From: JBICHN01 sp043101845
GTDB lineage: Bacteria > Planctomycetota > Phycisphaerae > Phycisphaerales > UBA5793
Assembly (NCBI GenBank): GCA_043101845.1
Contig: JBICHN010000011.1
Coordinates: 682,001-746,000 of the forward strand
Direction: 5' to 3'
DNA length: 64,000 nucleotides
Part shown: positions 39,332 through 48,910 of the stretch, one piece after another
How the letters are laid out: each line of letters starts with the position of its first letter
How positions within the stretch are numbered: position 1 is the first letter of the stretch
The notes under the pieces: model-generated
Databases searched by the model: none
Told to the model about the DNA's origin: nothing
The model's input: the letters and a program-made list of their open reading frames with translations, nothing else
Position numbers and translations under genes: made by a program

Positions 39332-42300
39332 ATGACAAAGCGCGCGAACCGTCGTCCGTACACCCGAGCGACCCGCAAGGCCCGGAAGCAGAATCGCTCG
39401 GCGTCGTCGCCGATTTTCCAACCGCTCGAGCCGCGAAAGCTGTTGACGACGCTCTACGCCTTCCCGGATCTCGACCTGGGACAGACGAATACTTTCGCGG
39501 GCTGGATCGCGATGCCGGCCTGGTACACCGACCTGAACGGACCCGACGGACAACTCAACGCCGAGGCGGTCGAAAGTCGATCGGTATTCGTGCGCATTCA
39601 GATCTTTGACACCGGCGCTCCGCCGGCCGGCGACAGCCCGAGCGTCACGATCCTCGACCTCAATGAGAACCCGCTCTTCCCCTGGATCGGCCAACTCGAC
39701 GACGGCGATCCGGAGACTGAAGTCGAAGTCGCGATCCATCCCGGCGAAGACGGGTATTGGGGGTCCGATGACGATGTGACCTTCGGCGGCTTCGGTCTTG
39801 ATGTGGGGTACAACCCGGGCTGGCGCAACGCAGTTGACTCCGACGGGAACTTCATTCCCGGTCTGTACATCCCCGACAACCTGTTCGATCCCGTCCGGCA
39901 GATTGATTACGAAGAGGATCCGGATCTCGGTGAGGATGAGACCTTCTGGCCGGATGAGTCTGACGATGTGCCGGAGGACCGCACGCTCGTTATCCCGGAA
40001 ACCGGGACCTGGCACCCGGGAAGCGATGGCGTTTACCGAACCGCCGACGACAGTCGCACGCCACCGCACTGGAACCCGCTCGATGGCGGCACCGGTCATG
40101 TCCCGATTCCGCAGGACGAGACGGGCGGCACCGATGACCGGGTGTTCGACGGTAGCCCGCTTACGATCGTCGACGACGACCCGTCGCCGGCGATTGCTGA
40201 CCCCTTCACGGCGCCGACGAACACCGACCAGGAATGGCACCTGATCGACCGCATCGTTCATGGATTCGACGGTGACTTCGTCATCGGTGTGAACGACGGC
40301 ATCGCGGACTTCAACAACGGCATTGGCCAGATCATCTTCGCCGATACTCGGTCAACGACTCGATTCGTGATCACGGTCTACGACGATCCGCAGGACTACC
40401 TCGACAACGAGCTCTACGCGAATCCATTCCAGCTCCCGGAAGGCGAGTTCGTCGGCACGGACTTCGATCGATCGCTGCTTGACGGCACCGTTATCCAGAC
40501 CCCGGGCATGGGCCGGGTCATCATCGGCAATCCGACGAATGCGGACTGGCGCGTCATCGAGCCTCGATTCCAGCAGCGGGGCGAGGATCGCATCGATCTC
40601 GGAATCACGAACCCTGAGTTCGCCTACGAGTTCGTCGACGGTCGTGAGCCGCTGTGGCAGCGCTTCAGCCACGAGTTCGAAAACACGGCCGAACTTCTCG
40701 ACCGGCCGCGCGAAGGCATTTACTTCGAGGATCCCTCCGAGAACAACTCGATGGGACGGATCGCGATCGACGGCGCGCTGTATGGCGTCTCGCGGTTCCC
40801 CGGCGCGCTCGAGATCCTGCATGTCGGCTTCCTCGGCGGCGATGTCATCGTCGACGGCGACACCGACGCGATTATCGTGGCGGGCAACGCCGGCGTGATG
40901 CAGTACGAAGACGATTCGTTCGGTACCACGAATTCACGCGTCAATGTGGGCCGTGCCTTCGGTTCGTTCATCGCCGGCGACGCGATCGGTACGCTCGTCA
41001 ATGTCGATGGCGACTTCTCGGCCGCGTCGCTTGAGGACAAGCCCTTCATACGCGACGGCGGTCTTGTGCTCGAATACGAGCAGATGATCAATGACGCCGA
41101 CATCGACATCTACAAGCGGAACCTGGTTGGCAAGAGCTTCGAGGTCGCGAACTTCGGGTTCGTGCTCGAAGAGGCGGGCGAAGAAGAGGCCGGCATTATC
41201 ACGAACGACACGATCGGTCGCGCCCAGTACATCGGTCGTGCGACTGGTCGGGCTCTCGTGAATGGCACGATCGGCGGCGAGGATCAATTCCACACCGACG
41301 CGGGTGACTGGTACTCAGTCGCGGTGGATGGCGAGACGGAACTGCGCGTCTCGATCATCAACCTGCTCACCGGCGCCGATCTGACCGGCGTGTACCTCTC
41401 GATTCGCGACCACGAAGGTCGCATTCTCGCGTCACGCGGTCTGACCGGCCTCGTCGGTGAGATCAAGTACAAGCCGAAGGCGGCCGGGGTCGTCTACATT
41501 GTCGTGGGTGACAACCCGGACGGCAGTGGTGATCCGTTCGGCTCGCCGGTGTCGTATCAGGTTGAAGTTCGCGGCGTGGAAGGCGTCACGCTCGGCGAAG
41601 TCAACGGACTCAACCGGCTCGCGTACAGCCTCACCGATGGAACTTCGATCTCGACACAATTCGGCGACATCGGCGCCATCCGCGTTGGTCTCGATGCGGA
41701 GGAAGCGACGAACTTCGCTGGCTCATTCACCGCCGGGATTATCAATACTGCGGGAAGTTTGTGGCAACTCAGCGCCGGATCGACCATGGGCGGCGGTTTG
41801 AACTCCGATGGTGACCGCGTGGGTACGAACGGGGTCACGGTCGAAGCGGCCGAGCATGTCGGCCAGATCTTCGCCGGTTACGGAACCGGTGAAGGCGACG
41901 GCATCCGTCTCGGCGGTTCGCTGCTCGGTATCTCGGTCGAAGCGGGCGGCAACATCGGTCACATCTCCGCGTTCAGTTCAACGGATCTCGATGGCGGTAT
42001 CGGCGATTTCAGCGAGACCCAGGACAACGGTCTCGTGGGCGTCACCGGCGCCGCGACCTTCCTCGCGGACAACATCGGCGTCATTCACGCGTCGAACCGC
42101 ATTCAGGGATATACCGCCGGCCTCGGTGGATCGCTGGGACTCGGAGCCCGCTTTGAAGTTCGGGCGAATGGTGTTATTGACCTCGTCGAAGCCGGCGTTG
42201 ACATGTTCGGCGACGAAGTCGAGGGCAATGAGGATCTTCTCAAGAACGCGCCGCTCTTCGGTTTCATCGACGACGAGCCGGGCTTCTTCAAGGGCGTGGG

Positions 42301-45300
42301 CGGCAATATCCGCTTCGTCCGGGCGCCGCAGGTCTTCGCGACCAATGTTGAAGGAGCGTTCCTGACGCTCGCCGAGGGCGAGTCGATCGATCTCGTCGAC
42401 GATTCCGGCGCCACCTTCAGCATCAAGCTTACCGCGGGCAGCGCCGCATTCGGCGGGGGCAGTGGGGCCAAGATCGTGTTTGCGCCGGTGACGAATTCGC
42501 TCGGTGTCGCGGTGACGCAGATCGTCGCCGATCTGAGCAACGGCGCCGACCTCGTTATTACAAACAATTCGGGCCGCGTGGAAATTGGCGACATCGTCGT
42601 GATGGGCGCCAATGTGCCGCTTGACCAGAAGGTCATTCTCAACGGCTCCGGCCGTACCGATGTGCTCTATCTCCGGGCGGCCGGCCAGTTCGAGAAGATC
42701 GAGAACTCGACTTCGGGCGACATGATCGCCATCGATGTCGACACGGTCGAGCAGGTGAAGATCGCCGGGAATCTCGGACGCACGAACACGGTGAAATACG
42801 GTCCGCAGCTGCTCGGTCCGGAGCTTGGCTTCGCCTACGCGGCGCCGACGCAGCCGCCGGCGACCATCGAAGCAGAAATCCGCCTCGCGCTGCTCAACGG
42901 CGCCGGGACCGAAGTGCCGTTCATCATCGGCTCCACGATCTCGATTGATCCGGCCGGCGTCGGCGGCGCGGCCGGTGATCCGCAGGTGGTCGGCGGAATC
43001 ACGGATGAGTTCCTCAACGGCCTCATCGTTCGAGAGACCCGTCAGAACTTCGCGGTCGAATCGGTTCAGGTCGATGGCGCCCTCGGTGATCTCATCGCGA
43101 ACACGACGATCGAGAGCATCAAGGTCAACGCTGACGGCAACACGCCTTTGGGAGCGTTCCACGGCGTCGTCGGGACGGTGTATTCCCGTGGCGATATCGA
43201 GTTCATCGATGTCGGCGACGGCCTGGTCGCCACCGACCCGGGCCCGTGGTTGAACGCCGGTATCTTGGCGCAGGGTTCGCTCCACCGTGTCTTCGCCGAG
43301 GGCGAGGGACACGATCTCAAGGGCTACATCGGCGGGGCGGGCGTACCCGCCTTTGCCCCGGCCTTCCAGGATTTTGAGTTCGCAATTCAGACGGTCGAGA
43401 CGAAGAACGGGGCCGATATTGACGGCGCCGTGATCAACGCGGATTCCCTTGAGGAATTCTGGGCGGGTGAAGGCTCGAGCGGCCAGCCGACGCACTTCAT
43501 CGACAAGATCCAGGTCCGTGACGGCGACATGCGTGACACGCTCGTCCGCGGTCGCATCATCAACGACATTGAAATCAAGGGCGGCGTGTGGGACGCGAAC
43601 CGCGTCTTTGCGCCGGTCAGTGTGGGTCGGATCCGGGCGGATGAGTTCACGGCGACGACCGATGTCTTCGCCGGCGCGCCCGTCGCCACGATCCCCAGCG
43701 AGATTATCGTCGGTGGAAACATCGACCTCATCGAAACCTGGGGCGGCAAGGGGAACATCCTCAACCTCGATGTCGACATCCTCGGCAATCTCGGACGGAT
43801 GCGGGCGAACGACATCGAACTCGTCGACATCAATGTCGACAACTTCCTCGAGCGGGTCGATGCGAAGGGCGCCATCACGCGGAGCAACTTCGTCGTCGGC
43901 GCCATTGAGAAGTTCGAAGCGGGAGATGACATTGCCCGCGTCACCGTCGATACGGCCGGTATCGTCAAGAGCTTCAAGTCGAAGTCCGGCGAGATCTACC
44001 TCGTCGATGTCACCGTGGGTGGACCCGACGGCGAGATTCAGAAGCTCGAGGCCGCCACGGATATCAGCGGTAGCTTCGTGGTCTCCGGACCGATTAACAA
44101 GGTCCGGGCCAAGAGCGGCGACATCACCGCGACCATCATCACGACTGGCGAGCGAGGTACGATCAATGACCTTCAGGCTGGTCGCGACCTGCTCCTTACG
44201 CTCGACGCGTCAGCCGATGTGAACAAGATTCGCGCGGGCCGCACGCTTGGTGACGGTGATGTCATCCGTGTGCGCGGCGATGTGAGCAAGGTCGATGTCA
44301 AGAACGGAACCTTTGACGCGCAGCTCATCGTCGACGGCGAGCTTTCGAAGTTCCAGGCCGGAACGATGGCCGCTGACGCGAGTATCGATGTCCAGCGTTC
44401 CATCAACAAGATCGATATCGACAGCGGCGTCGACGGCGACATCGTGAGCCACTTCGGCGGCATTAACAAGATCGACATCAGCAACGGTGGCCTCACCGCC
44501 GGCAATGAGATCGCCGCCTACGACGGTGGAATCAAGAACCTCTCGATCAAGGGCGGCGATGTCGCGGGGACCATCTTCTCCGAGGATGAGGCGTCCAAGA
44601 TCCAGATCAGTTCGAGCGGCGGCGTCGGCGGGAACCTCACCGGTGTCATCGAGAGCGAACTGCTTCTCAAGAAGGTGGACATCGACGGCTCCATCACCGG
44701 TGGTCAGGTGAAGTCGCTGTTCGAGATCGGTCAGCTCAATGTCGGCGGCGATGTGACCAGCGCCATCATCGGCGCCGGTCAGCTTGTGAGCAAGGTCAAT
44801 ATCAGCGGCGACTTCACGAGCTCGTTCATGCTCGGCGGTCTCGAGTCACTCGGCGCCGACAACGCGATCGGCGGCACGCTGCTCAATGCGGACCGCTTCT
44901 CGAATGGACACATCGAGAACTCGACGATCGGCGGTGAGATGGTTGGCTCCGTCATCGCGGCGGGCATTCTCCCGACCGCGGGCGGCTCGTTCGCGAGCCC
45001 GGACCCGGATACGCAACTCGCCCCGGGACGGAGCACGATCGACAAGGTCACGATCCGCGGCGATGCCACGAGCGGCAGCCTGATCCTCGCGGACACGGCG
45101 ATCACGAACCTGTCGATCAATGGCTCGACGATCACGCCCGCCGGCGGCGGCGTGACGGTTGAGGTCATCGACCCGACCGTTCCCGATCTTACCGGGTACA
45201 GCACCTTCACCCGCGGCTCCGACGCCGTGATCACTGAGGCGGACGGCGACATCGTTCGACTCAGCCTGAGCGGCTCGGGCACGGGTTACTTCATCCAGGA

Positions 45301-48300
45301 CGGCTCCGGCAACATATCTGATGTTCTCTTCCTGGGTACGCAGTCGAATACGAATGTCGTCTTCTCGGTCGACAGCGGTTCGGGCGACGGCTTCGTGAAC
45401 CTTGCGCTCGGCACGACGGTCGAGGCGTTCGACGATCTCTTCTTCGGCTCGTTCGACCTCTCGGACGGCGCCGTGGATGAGGGAGTCATGCTCTCGTTCG
45501 ACGCCGACATCAACACGGTGACCTTCGGTCGTACGAATACCACGGGCACGGCGCTGTTCGTGGGCGGCGAGGCGAAGAATGTGAATGTCGGCAATACGCT
45601 GAACGGCACATTCGATGTCACGCACGCGAACTCCGTGCAGATCGTCGGCAACTTCTCCGGGAACTGGCAGAGCCAGAGCATCGGCTCATTCCATGTGACC
45701 GGAAGCCTCTTCGACGCGACGGTCTACGGCCGCGACGGCATCGATTCCGTCTCCGTGAACGGCGCTCTCGGCGCCGACGAGGTCGGCACCTTCATCTCGA
45801 CGGACGAGAATCTCAACTCGCTGACCGCGGCGTCGGCGGAAGAGGTGGTCGTCTCCGCCGAGGATGTGTTGAACAGCGTCACGATCAACGGCAATGCGGT
45901 CGATTCGTCGTTCATCGCCGGACTCTCACTCGGGTCCGACGGCGACTTCGGAGGAACGGGCACGGCGGCGGACGAACTCACGAGTGGTGAGGTCAACAAT
46001 GTTACCGTCCGCGGTGATTTCATCCGTAGCAGCGTCGCGGCCGGTATCGATCGAGGGACCGCCGGGTTCTTCGGCGACGGCGACGACATCGGCGCCCTCG
46101 GCTACAGCGTGATCCACAATGTCACGGTGAATGGACTCGCACGCGGCTCAAACTTCTTCACGGAGAGTTACGCGTTTACCGCCGCGGGCGAGGTCGAAAA
46201 TGTCCGCGTGAATCGCAGCGAGTTCACGCAGAACGGGAACCTCCAAGTTCGTGATCTCGGCGTCGCGTCGCTGCCCGTGCTCGTGACCGATGTCACGACC
46301 CGCATGGACGCCGAAACCTTTGTCATCGAGATTACCTTCAGTGAGGACATCGACGAGATCAGCCTCACCGGTGGTGATCCGCTCAACCCGGTCAGCGATC
46401 CGGCGATCTCCTTCGAGAACTCCGATCCGACCGGCAACGATCCGACCACGCTCGATTACACGATCACTTATGACCCGGACACCCGCACCGCGGAGGTCGT
46501 CTTCGAGACGAGCTACACCCGGGCGAATCCCGGCGTGTACCGGCTCGTCATCGACGGTACTTCGCTGCAGAGCACGGGCGGCGTGAACCTGGACGGGGAC
46601 GGGGATGGCGTGCCGGGTGACGACTACGAGAAGTATGTTGTCCTCGGCGACGCGGGCGACCGCGTCCTTGACCCGGGCGATCCGAATACCTGGGACTATG
46701 ACGGTGACACGATCGACGATGTCACCTTCCGTAACGCGACCGACATGGATCTTCTGCTGACGGAGTTGCCGTCGAGCCTGCGGAAGAACCTCGGACTCAC
46801 CTTCGTGGGTCGTATTGGCGACCACCCGGACCATGAGGCGAACTTCTATCCGGGCAAGATGGATGTCGATGTGTACTCCGTCACGCTCGAAGAGGGTGAC
46901 ATCTTCCAGGCGACGCTCAATCGAGAGCTCGGCGGCGCCGGGCTTCTCGGCTCGATGTTCCTGCTTTCCGAGCAGGAAGTGGCGCCGAGCGAGTTCGAGA
47001 TCGCCAATGTCGTCGGCGAAGACATCCTCGCCGCCGGCTGGCGCGTCACGGCGGACGACACCTATTACCTCGCCATCACTTCGGGTACGACGCAGTTCAC
47101 CGGCACGGTGCCGGTCGGTCTGCAGGAAACGCGCCTTATGTTCATTCCGGGCGTGGGCCTGACCTTCGGCATGCCGGTCGATCTCGACTACGGCGAAGGC
47201 ATCATCTACCGCGGCACGGACGACGATCCGCTCGAGCTTCGTCCGGACTGGGTCACGAACGACATCGGGAACTACTCGGTGACGGTCGAGATCTTTGATG
47301 ACGGCGACAGTGGGTTCGATCGCGGCAACCAGACGAACCTCGTGGATGGCGTCGCGAAGACTTTCCATTCACAGATCGGCCGCGATACGGTCGGCTTCGC
47401 CGACAGCGTGATGGTCGATGTGGATGTCTGGGATATCAACTTCCAGAGCGGCGGCAATGTGCTGAGCGAAGGCACGACCGTCACGATGACCCTCGCCGTC
47501 GAAGAGTTCGGCTCGGACCTCGGCGCCATCGCGGAGTTCGGCCTGTTCCGGATCACCGACGACACTTCGGTGAACGGTGGTGAACTCGTGGGGGCGCCCG
47601 GCTACATTGACCTCTACAGCACGGCGCGGGACCAGACCATCACGGTCCGTGTCCCCACGACCGGCGTGTACGCGGTCTATGTCCAGGGCAACCTCGAGAA
47701 CGATTACAGCCTCACGATCGAGTACGACACGAGCACGGCGGGAACGATTTCGCTTCCGGCGCGGCAGAATGTCCTGCTCGAAACGAACGGCGGGTTCGCC
47801 GAGTGGCTGGGACGCTTCGGGACGGACATCAACAAGTTCAACCTCAACAACCTCGGCTTCGGTGGCCAGGAGAACACAGTTCTCTCCACGGTGATTGATG
47901 AGGTCGAAACCAAGTTCGAGAACGCCGGTGTCACGGTGAATCTCGAGTTGAACTCGTCGAGCTTCGGTCGCGAACCGTTCTCCACCGTCTTCCTCGCGAA
48001 CAACTACTCCGACGATGTCGACGGGGTGAGCGAGTTCGGCGCCGCCGAGCAGTTCGATGTGCTCAACCAGGACCGATCGGATTCGGCCGTAGTCTTCGTC
48101 GAGGACTTCGACTTCTACAGCCCGGGCTCACGCGACCTCCTGGCCGAGGACCTGGCGAATGTCGTGGCCCGCGAGATCGGTCATCTTCTCGGATTGCGAA
48201 ATGTGGTCGTTTCGGATCCGGTCGATGTCATGACCGGCGCCGACGCGGCGCTGCTCGGAGCGGGAAGCGCCCGCGAGTTCTCGAGCGATCCGCTGAACCT

Positions 48301-48433
48301 TGCCCGCTACGGCGGTACGGTGGCGGCGGGCCTCCGACTCGGCCTCGATCTCACCGGTCGAGACGGCGTCTGGCTGCTCGGCCAGCAGGACGATGTGGAC
48401 ATGCTCCAGTATGTCCTCGCCAGCTCGAGCTGA
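39332..48433 (+). CDS. Giant LEPRxLL surface protein with solenoid, PPC-like domains and degenerate metzincin motif
   Basis: A 3033-residue protein, the largest in the window. A very basic N-terminus (about 20 residues) precedes LEPRKLL at 32-38, a motif marking large exported planctomycete proteins. Residues 40-500 are Asp-rich and unrecognised. A pre-peptidase C-terminal (PPC)-like domain lies around 615-735 (GDWYSVAVDGETELRVSI), with similar regions near 2490-2590 and 2680-2797. Residues about 1380-2300 form short repeats of about 20 residues that suggest a beta-solenoid. A segment near 2430 (NLDGDGDGVPGDD) resembles a calcium-binding loop. Near the C-terminus REIGHLLGL (R2947, H2951) and DVMTG look like a matrixin active site and Met-turn, but the first His is Arg. 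No ordinary signal peptide is seen; surface location is inferred from the motif. The start at 39332 follows CAGGGACC; a GTG/ATG choice up to 39275 is open. A strong terminator follows. Confidence 0.88.
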   Translation: MTKRANRRPYTRATRKARKQNRSASSPIFQPLEPRKLLTTLYAFPDLDLGQTNTFAGWIAMPAWYTDLNGPDGQLNAEAVESRSVFVRIQIFDTGAPPAGDSPSVTILDLNENPLFPWIGQLDDGDPETEVEVAIHPGEDGYWGSDDDVTFGGFGLDVGYNPGWRNAVDSDGNFIPGLYIPDNLFDPVRQIDYEEDPDLGEDETFWPDESDDVPEDRTLVIPETGTWHPGSDGVYRTADDSRTPPHWNPLDGGTGHVPIPQDETGGTDDRVFDGSPLTIVDDDPSPAIADPFTAPTNTDQEWHLIDRIVHGFDGDFVIGVNDGIADFNNGIGQIIFADTRSTTRFVITVYDDPQDYLDNELYANPFQLPEGEFVGTDFDRSLLDGTVIQTPGMGRVIIGNPTNADWRVIEPRFQQRGEDRIDLGITNPEFAYEFVDGREPLWQRFSHEFENTAELLDRPREGIYFEDPSENNSMGRIAIDGALYGVSRFPGALEILHVGFLGGDVIVDGDTDAIIVAGNAGVMQYEDDSFGTTNSRVNVGRAFGSFIAGDAIGTLVNVDGDFSAASLEDKPFIRDGGLVLEYEQMINDADIDIYKRNLVGKSFEVANFGFVLEEAGEEEAGIITNDTIGRAQYIGRATGRALVNGTIGGEDQFHTDAGDWYSVAVDGETELRVSIINLLTGADLTGVYLSIRDHEGRILASRGLTGLVGEIKYKPKAAGVVYIVVGDNPDGSGDPFGSPVSYQVEVRGVEGVTLGEVNGLNRLAYSLTDGTSISTQFGDIGAIRVGLDAEEATNFAGSFTAGIINTAGSLWQLSAGSTMGGGLNSDGDRVGTNGVTVEAAEHVGQIFAGYGTGEGDGIRLGGSLLGISVEAGGNIGHISAFSSTDLDGGIGDFSETQDNGLVGVTGAATFLADNIGVIHASNRIQGYTAGLGGSLGLGARFEVRANGVIDLVEAGVDMFGDEVEGNEDLLKNAPLFGFIDDEPGFFKGVGGNIRFVRAPQVFATNVEGAFLTLAEGESIDLVDDSGATFSIKLTAGSAAFGGGSGAKIVFAPVTNSLGVAVTQIVADLSNGADLVITNNSGRVEIGDIVVMGANVPLDQKVILNGSGRTDVLYLRAAGQFEKIENSTSGDMIAIDVDTVEQVKIAGNLGRTNTVKYGPQLLGPELGFAYAAPTQPPATIEAEIRLALLNGAGTEVPFIIGSTISIDPAGVGGAAGDPQVVGGITDEFLNGLIVRETRQNFAVESVQVDGALGDLIANTTIESIKVNADGNTPLGAFHGVVGTVYSRGDIEFIDVGDGLVATDPGPWLNAGILAQGSLHRVFAEGEGHDLKGYIGGAGVPAFAPAFQDFEFAIQTVETKNGADIDGAVINADSLEEFWAGEGSSGQPTHFIDKIQVRDGDMRDTLVRGRIINDIEIKGGVWDANRVFAPVSVGRIRADEFTATTDVFAGAPVATIPSEIIVGGNIDLIETWGGKGNILNLDVDILGNLGRMRANDIELVDINVDNFLERVDAKGAITRSNFVVGAIEKFEAGDDIARVTVDTAGIVKSFKSKSGEIYLVDVTVGGPDGEIQKLEAATDISGSFVVSGPINKVRAKSGDITATIITTGERGTINDLQAGRDLLLTLDASADVNKIRAGRTLGDGDVIRVRGDVSKVDVKNGTFDAQLIVDGELSKFQAGTMAADASIDVQRSINKIDIDSGVDGDIVSHFGGINKIDISNGGLTAGNEIAAYDGGIKNLSIKGGDVAGTIFSEDEASKIQISSSGGVGGNLTGVIESELLLKKVDIDGSITGGQVKSLFEIGQLNVGGDVTSAIIGAGQLVSKVNISGDFTSSFMLGGLESLGADNAIGGTLLNADRFSNGHIENSTIGGEMVGSVIAAGILPTAGGSFASPDPDTQLAPGRSTIDKVTIRGDATSGSLILADTAITNLSINGSTITPAGGGVTVEVIDPTVPDLTGYSTFTRGSDAVITEADGDIVRLSLSGSGTGYFIQDGSGNISDVLFLGTQSNTNVVFSVDSGSGDGFVNLALGTTVEAFDDLFFGSFDLSDGAVDEGVMLSFDADINTVTFGRTNTTGTALFVGGEAKNVNVGNTLNGTFDVTHANSVQIVGNFSGNWQSQSIGSFHVTGSLFDATVYGRDGIDSVSVNGALGADEVGTFISTDENLNSLTAASAEEVVVSAEDVLNSVTINGNAVDSSFIAGLSLGSDGDFGGTGTAADELTSGEVNNVTVRGDFIRSSVAAGIDRGTAGFFGDGDDIGALGYSVIHNVTVNGLARGSNFFTESYAFTAAGEVENVRVNRSEFTQNGNLQVRDLGVASLPVLVTDVTTRMDAETFVIEITFSEDIDEISLTGGDPLNPVSDPAISFENSDPTGNDPTTLDYTITYDPDTRTAEVVFETSYTRANPGVYRLVIDGTSLQSTGGVNLDGDGDGVPGDDYEKYVVLGDAGDRVLDPGDPNTWDYDGDTIDDVTFRNATDMDLLLTELPSSLRKNLGLTFVGRIGDHPDHEANFYPGKMDVDVYSVTLEEGDIFQATLNRELGGAGLLGSMFLLSEQEVAPSEFEIANVVGEDILAAGWRVTADDTYYLAITSGTTQFTGTVPVGLQETRLMFIPGVGLTFGMPVDLDYGEGIIYRGTDDDPLELRPDWVTNDIGNYSVTVEIFDDGDSGFDRGNQTNLVDGVAKTFHSQIGRDTVGFADSVMVDVDVWDINFQSGGNVLSEGTTVTMTLAVEEFGSDLGAIAEFGLFRITDDTSVNGGELVGAPGYIDLYSTARDQTITVRVPTTGVYAVYVQGNLENDYSLTIEYDTSTAGTISLPARQNVLLETNGGFAEWLGRFGTDINKFNLNNLGFGGQENTVLSTVIDEVETKFENAGVTVNLELNSSSFGREPFSTVFLANNYSDDVDGVSEFGAAEQFDVLNQDRSDSAVVFVEDFDFYSPGSRDLLAEDLANVVAREIGHLLGLRNVVVSDPVDVMTGADAALLGAGSAREFSSDPLNLARYGGTVAAGLRLGLDLTGRDGVWLLGQQDDVDMLQYVLASSS
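44089..44730 (+). repeat. Coding repeats of about 60 bases (solenoid rungs)
   Basis: Within the giant gene a short unit recurs about every 57-75 bases (19-25 residues): INKVRAKSG, VNKIRAGR, VSKVDVKNG, LSKFQAG, INKIDIDSG, INKIDISNG, IKNLSIKGG, SKIQISSSG, LKKVDIDGS. The core is hydrophobic-Asn/Ser-Lys-hydrophobic-x-hydrophobic followed by Gly. Weaker copies extend on both sides (about 43500-46200). Units diverge at the DNA level, so they are old protein repeats and not recent duplications. Confidence 0.75.
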
Positions 48434-48458
48434 TTCGACCTACCCTTGAACCCAACGC

Positions 48459-48494
48459 ATCGGGCCGGCCGCGAGGCCGGCCCGATTTCGTTTT
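48459..48494 (+). terminator. Rho-independent terminator of the giant protein gene
   Basis: A perfect 12-bp stem (ATCGGGCCGGCC with its complement) with a GCGA tetraloop, followed by TTCGTTTT. It lies 26 bases after the stop codon. Confidence 0.88.
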
Positions 48495-48591
48495 CGATCA
48501 CACGAATCAGCGGGATCTTCGACCATCCGGCGCGCACGGACAGCCCCGAGTCGATTCCGCCGCTCCTGCGCGCCCGGGTCGAACGATCGAT

Positions 48592-48909
48592 TCAGAAGGT
48601 CGACGCGATCTCATCGGACTTCCCGGCGAGTGAGAAGTCCTTATCGGTGATCCCGTTCGCATCGTGCGTGGACAGGGTCAGAGTGACCTTGTTGTACCGG
48701 ATGAGAATGTCCGGATGGTGCTGCATGGCCTCGGCCGCGTCGGCGACCTTGTTCACGAACCCCATCGCGCTCCCGAAGTCATCGAACTGGTAGGTGCGGC
48801 TGATGGAATCGCCGACCTGAGACCAGTCGGGCCTCTTCGCGAGTCGTTCGTCGATGTGGGTCTGATCGAGCTTGTCCACCGTGCAGCCTCCTCCATAGAT
48901 TCCCATCAT
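48592..48909 (-). CDS. 4a-hydroxytetrahydrobiopterin dehydratase
   Basis: A 105-residue pterin-4a-carbinolamine dehydratase, which regenerates the pterin cofactor of aromatic amino acid hydroxylases; in bacteria it can have other pterin roles. The family core FGSAMGFVNKVADAAEAM, then HHPDILIRYNKVTLTLSTHD and GITDKDFSLA, is complete with the catalytic His pair in HHPD. The ATG at 48909 has GGTGGAGG about 11 bases upstream; a GTG at 48945 is open but would overlap the divergent gluQ. No phenylalanine hydroxylase gene is nearby. Confidence 0.92.
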   Translation of the reverse strand: MMGIYGGGCTVDKLDQTHIDERLAKRPDWSQVGDSISRTYQFDDFGSAMGFVNKVADAAEAMQHHPDILIRYNKVTLTLSTHDANGITDKDFSLAGKSDEIASTF

Positions 48910-48910
48910 C

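Noticed and set aside
41978..43495. A 505-codon open frame antisense to the giant protein gene
   Set aside because: The composition (Arg, Asp, His, Ala) is typical of shadow frames, and the sense frame carries repeats and PPC motifs.
46148..47368. A 406-codon open frame antisense to the end of the giant protein gene
   Set aside because: Same shadow pattern; no start signal and no family match.
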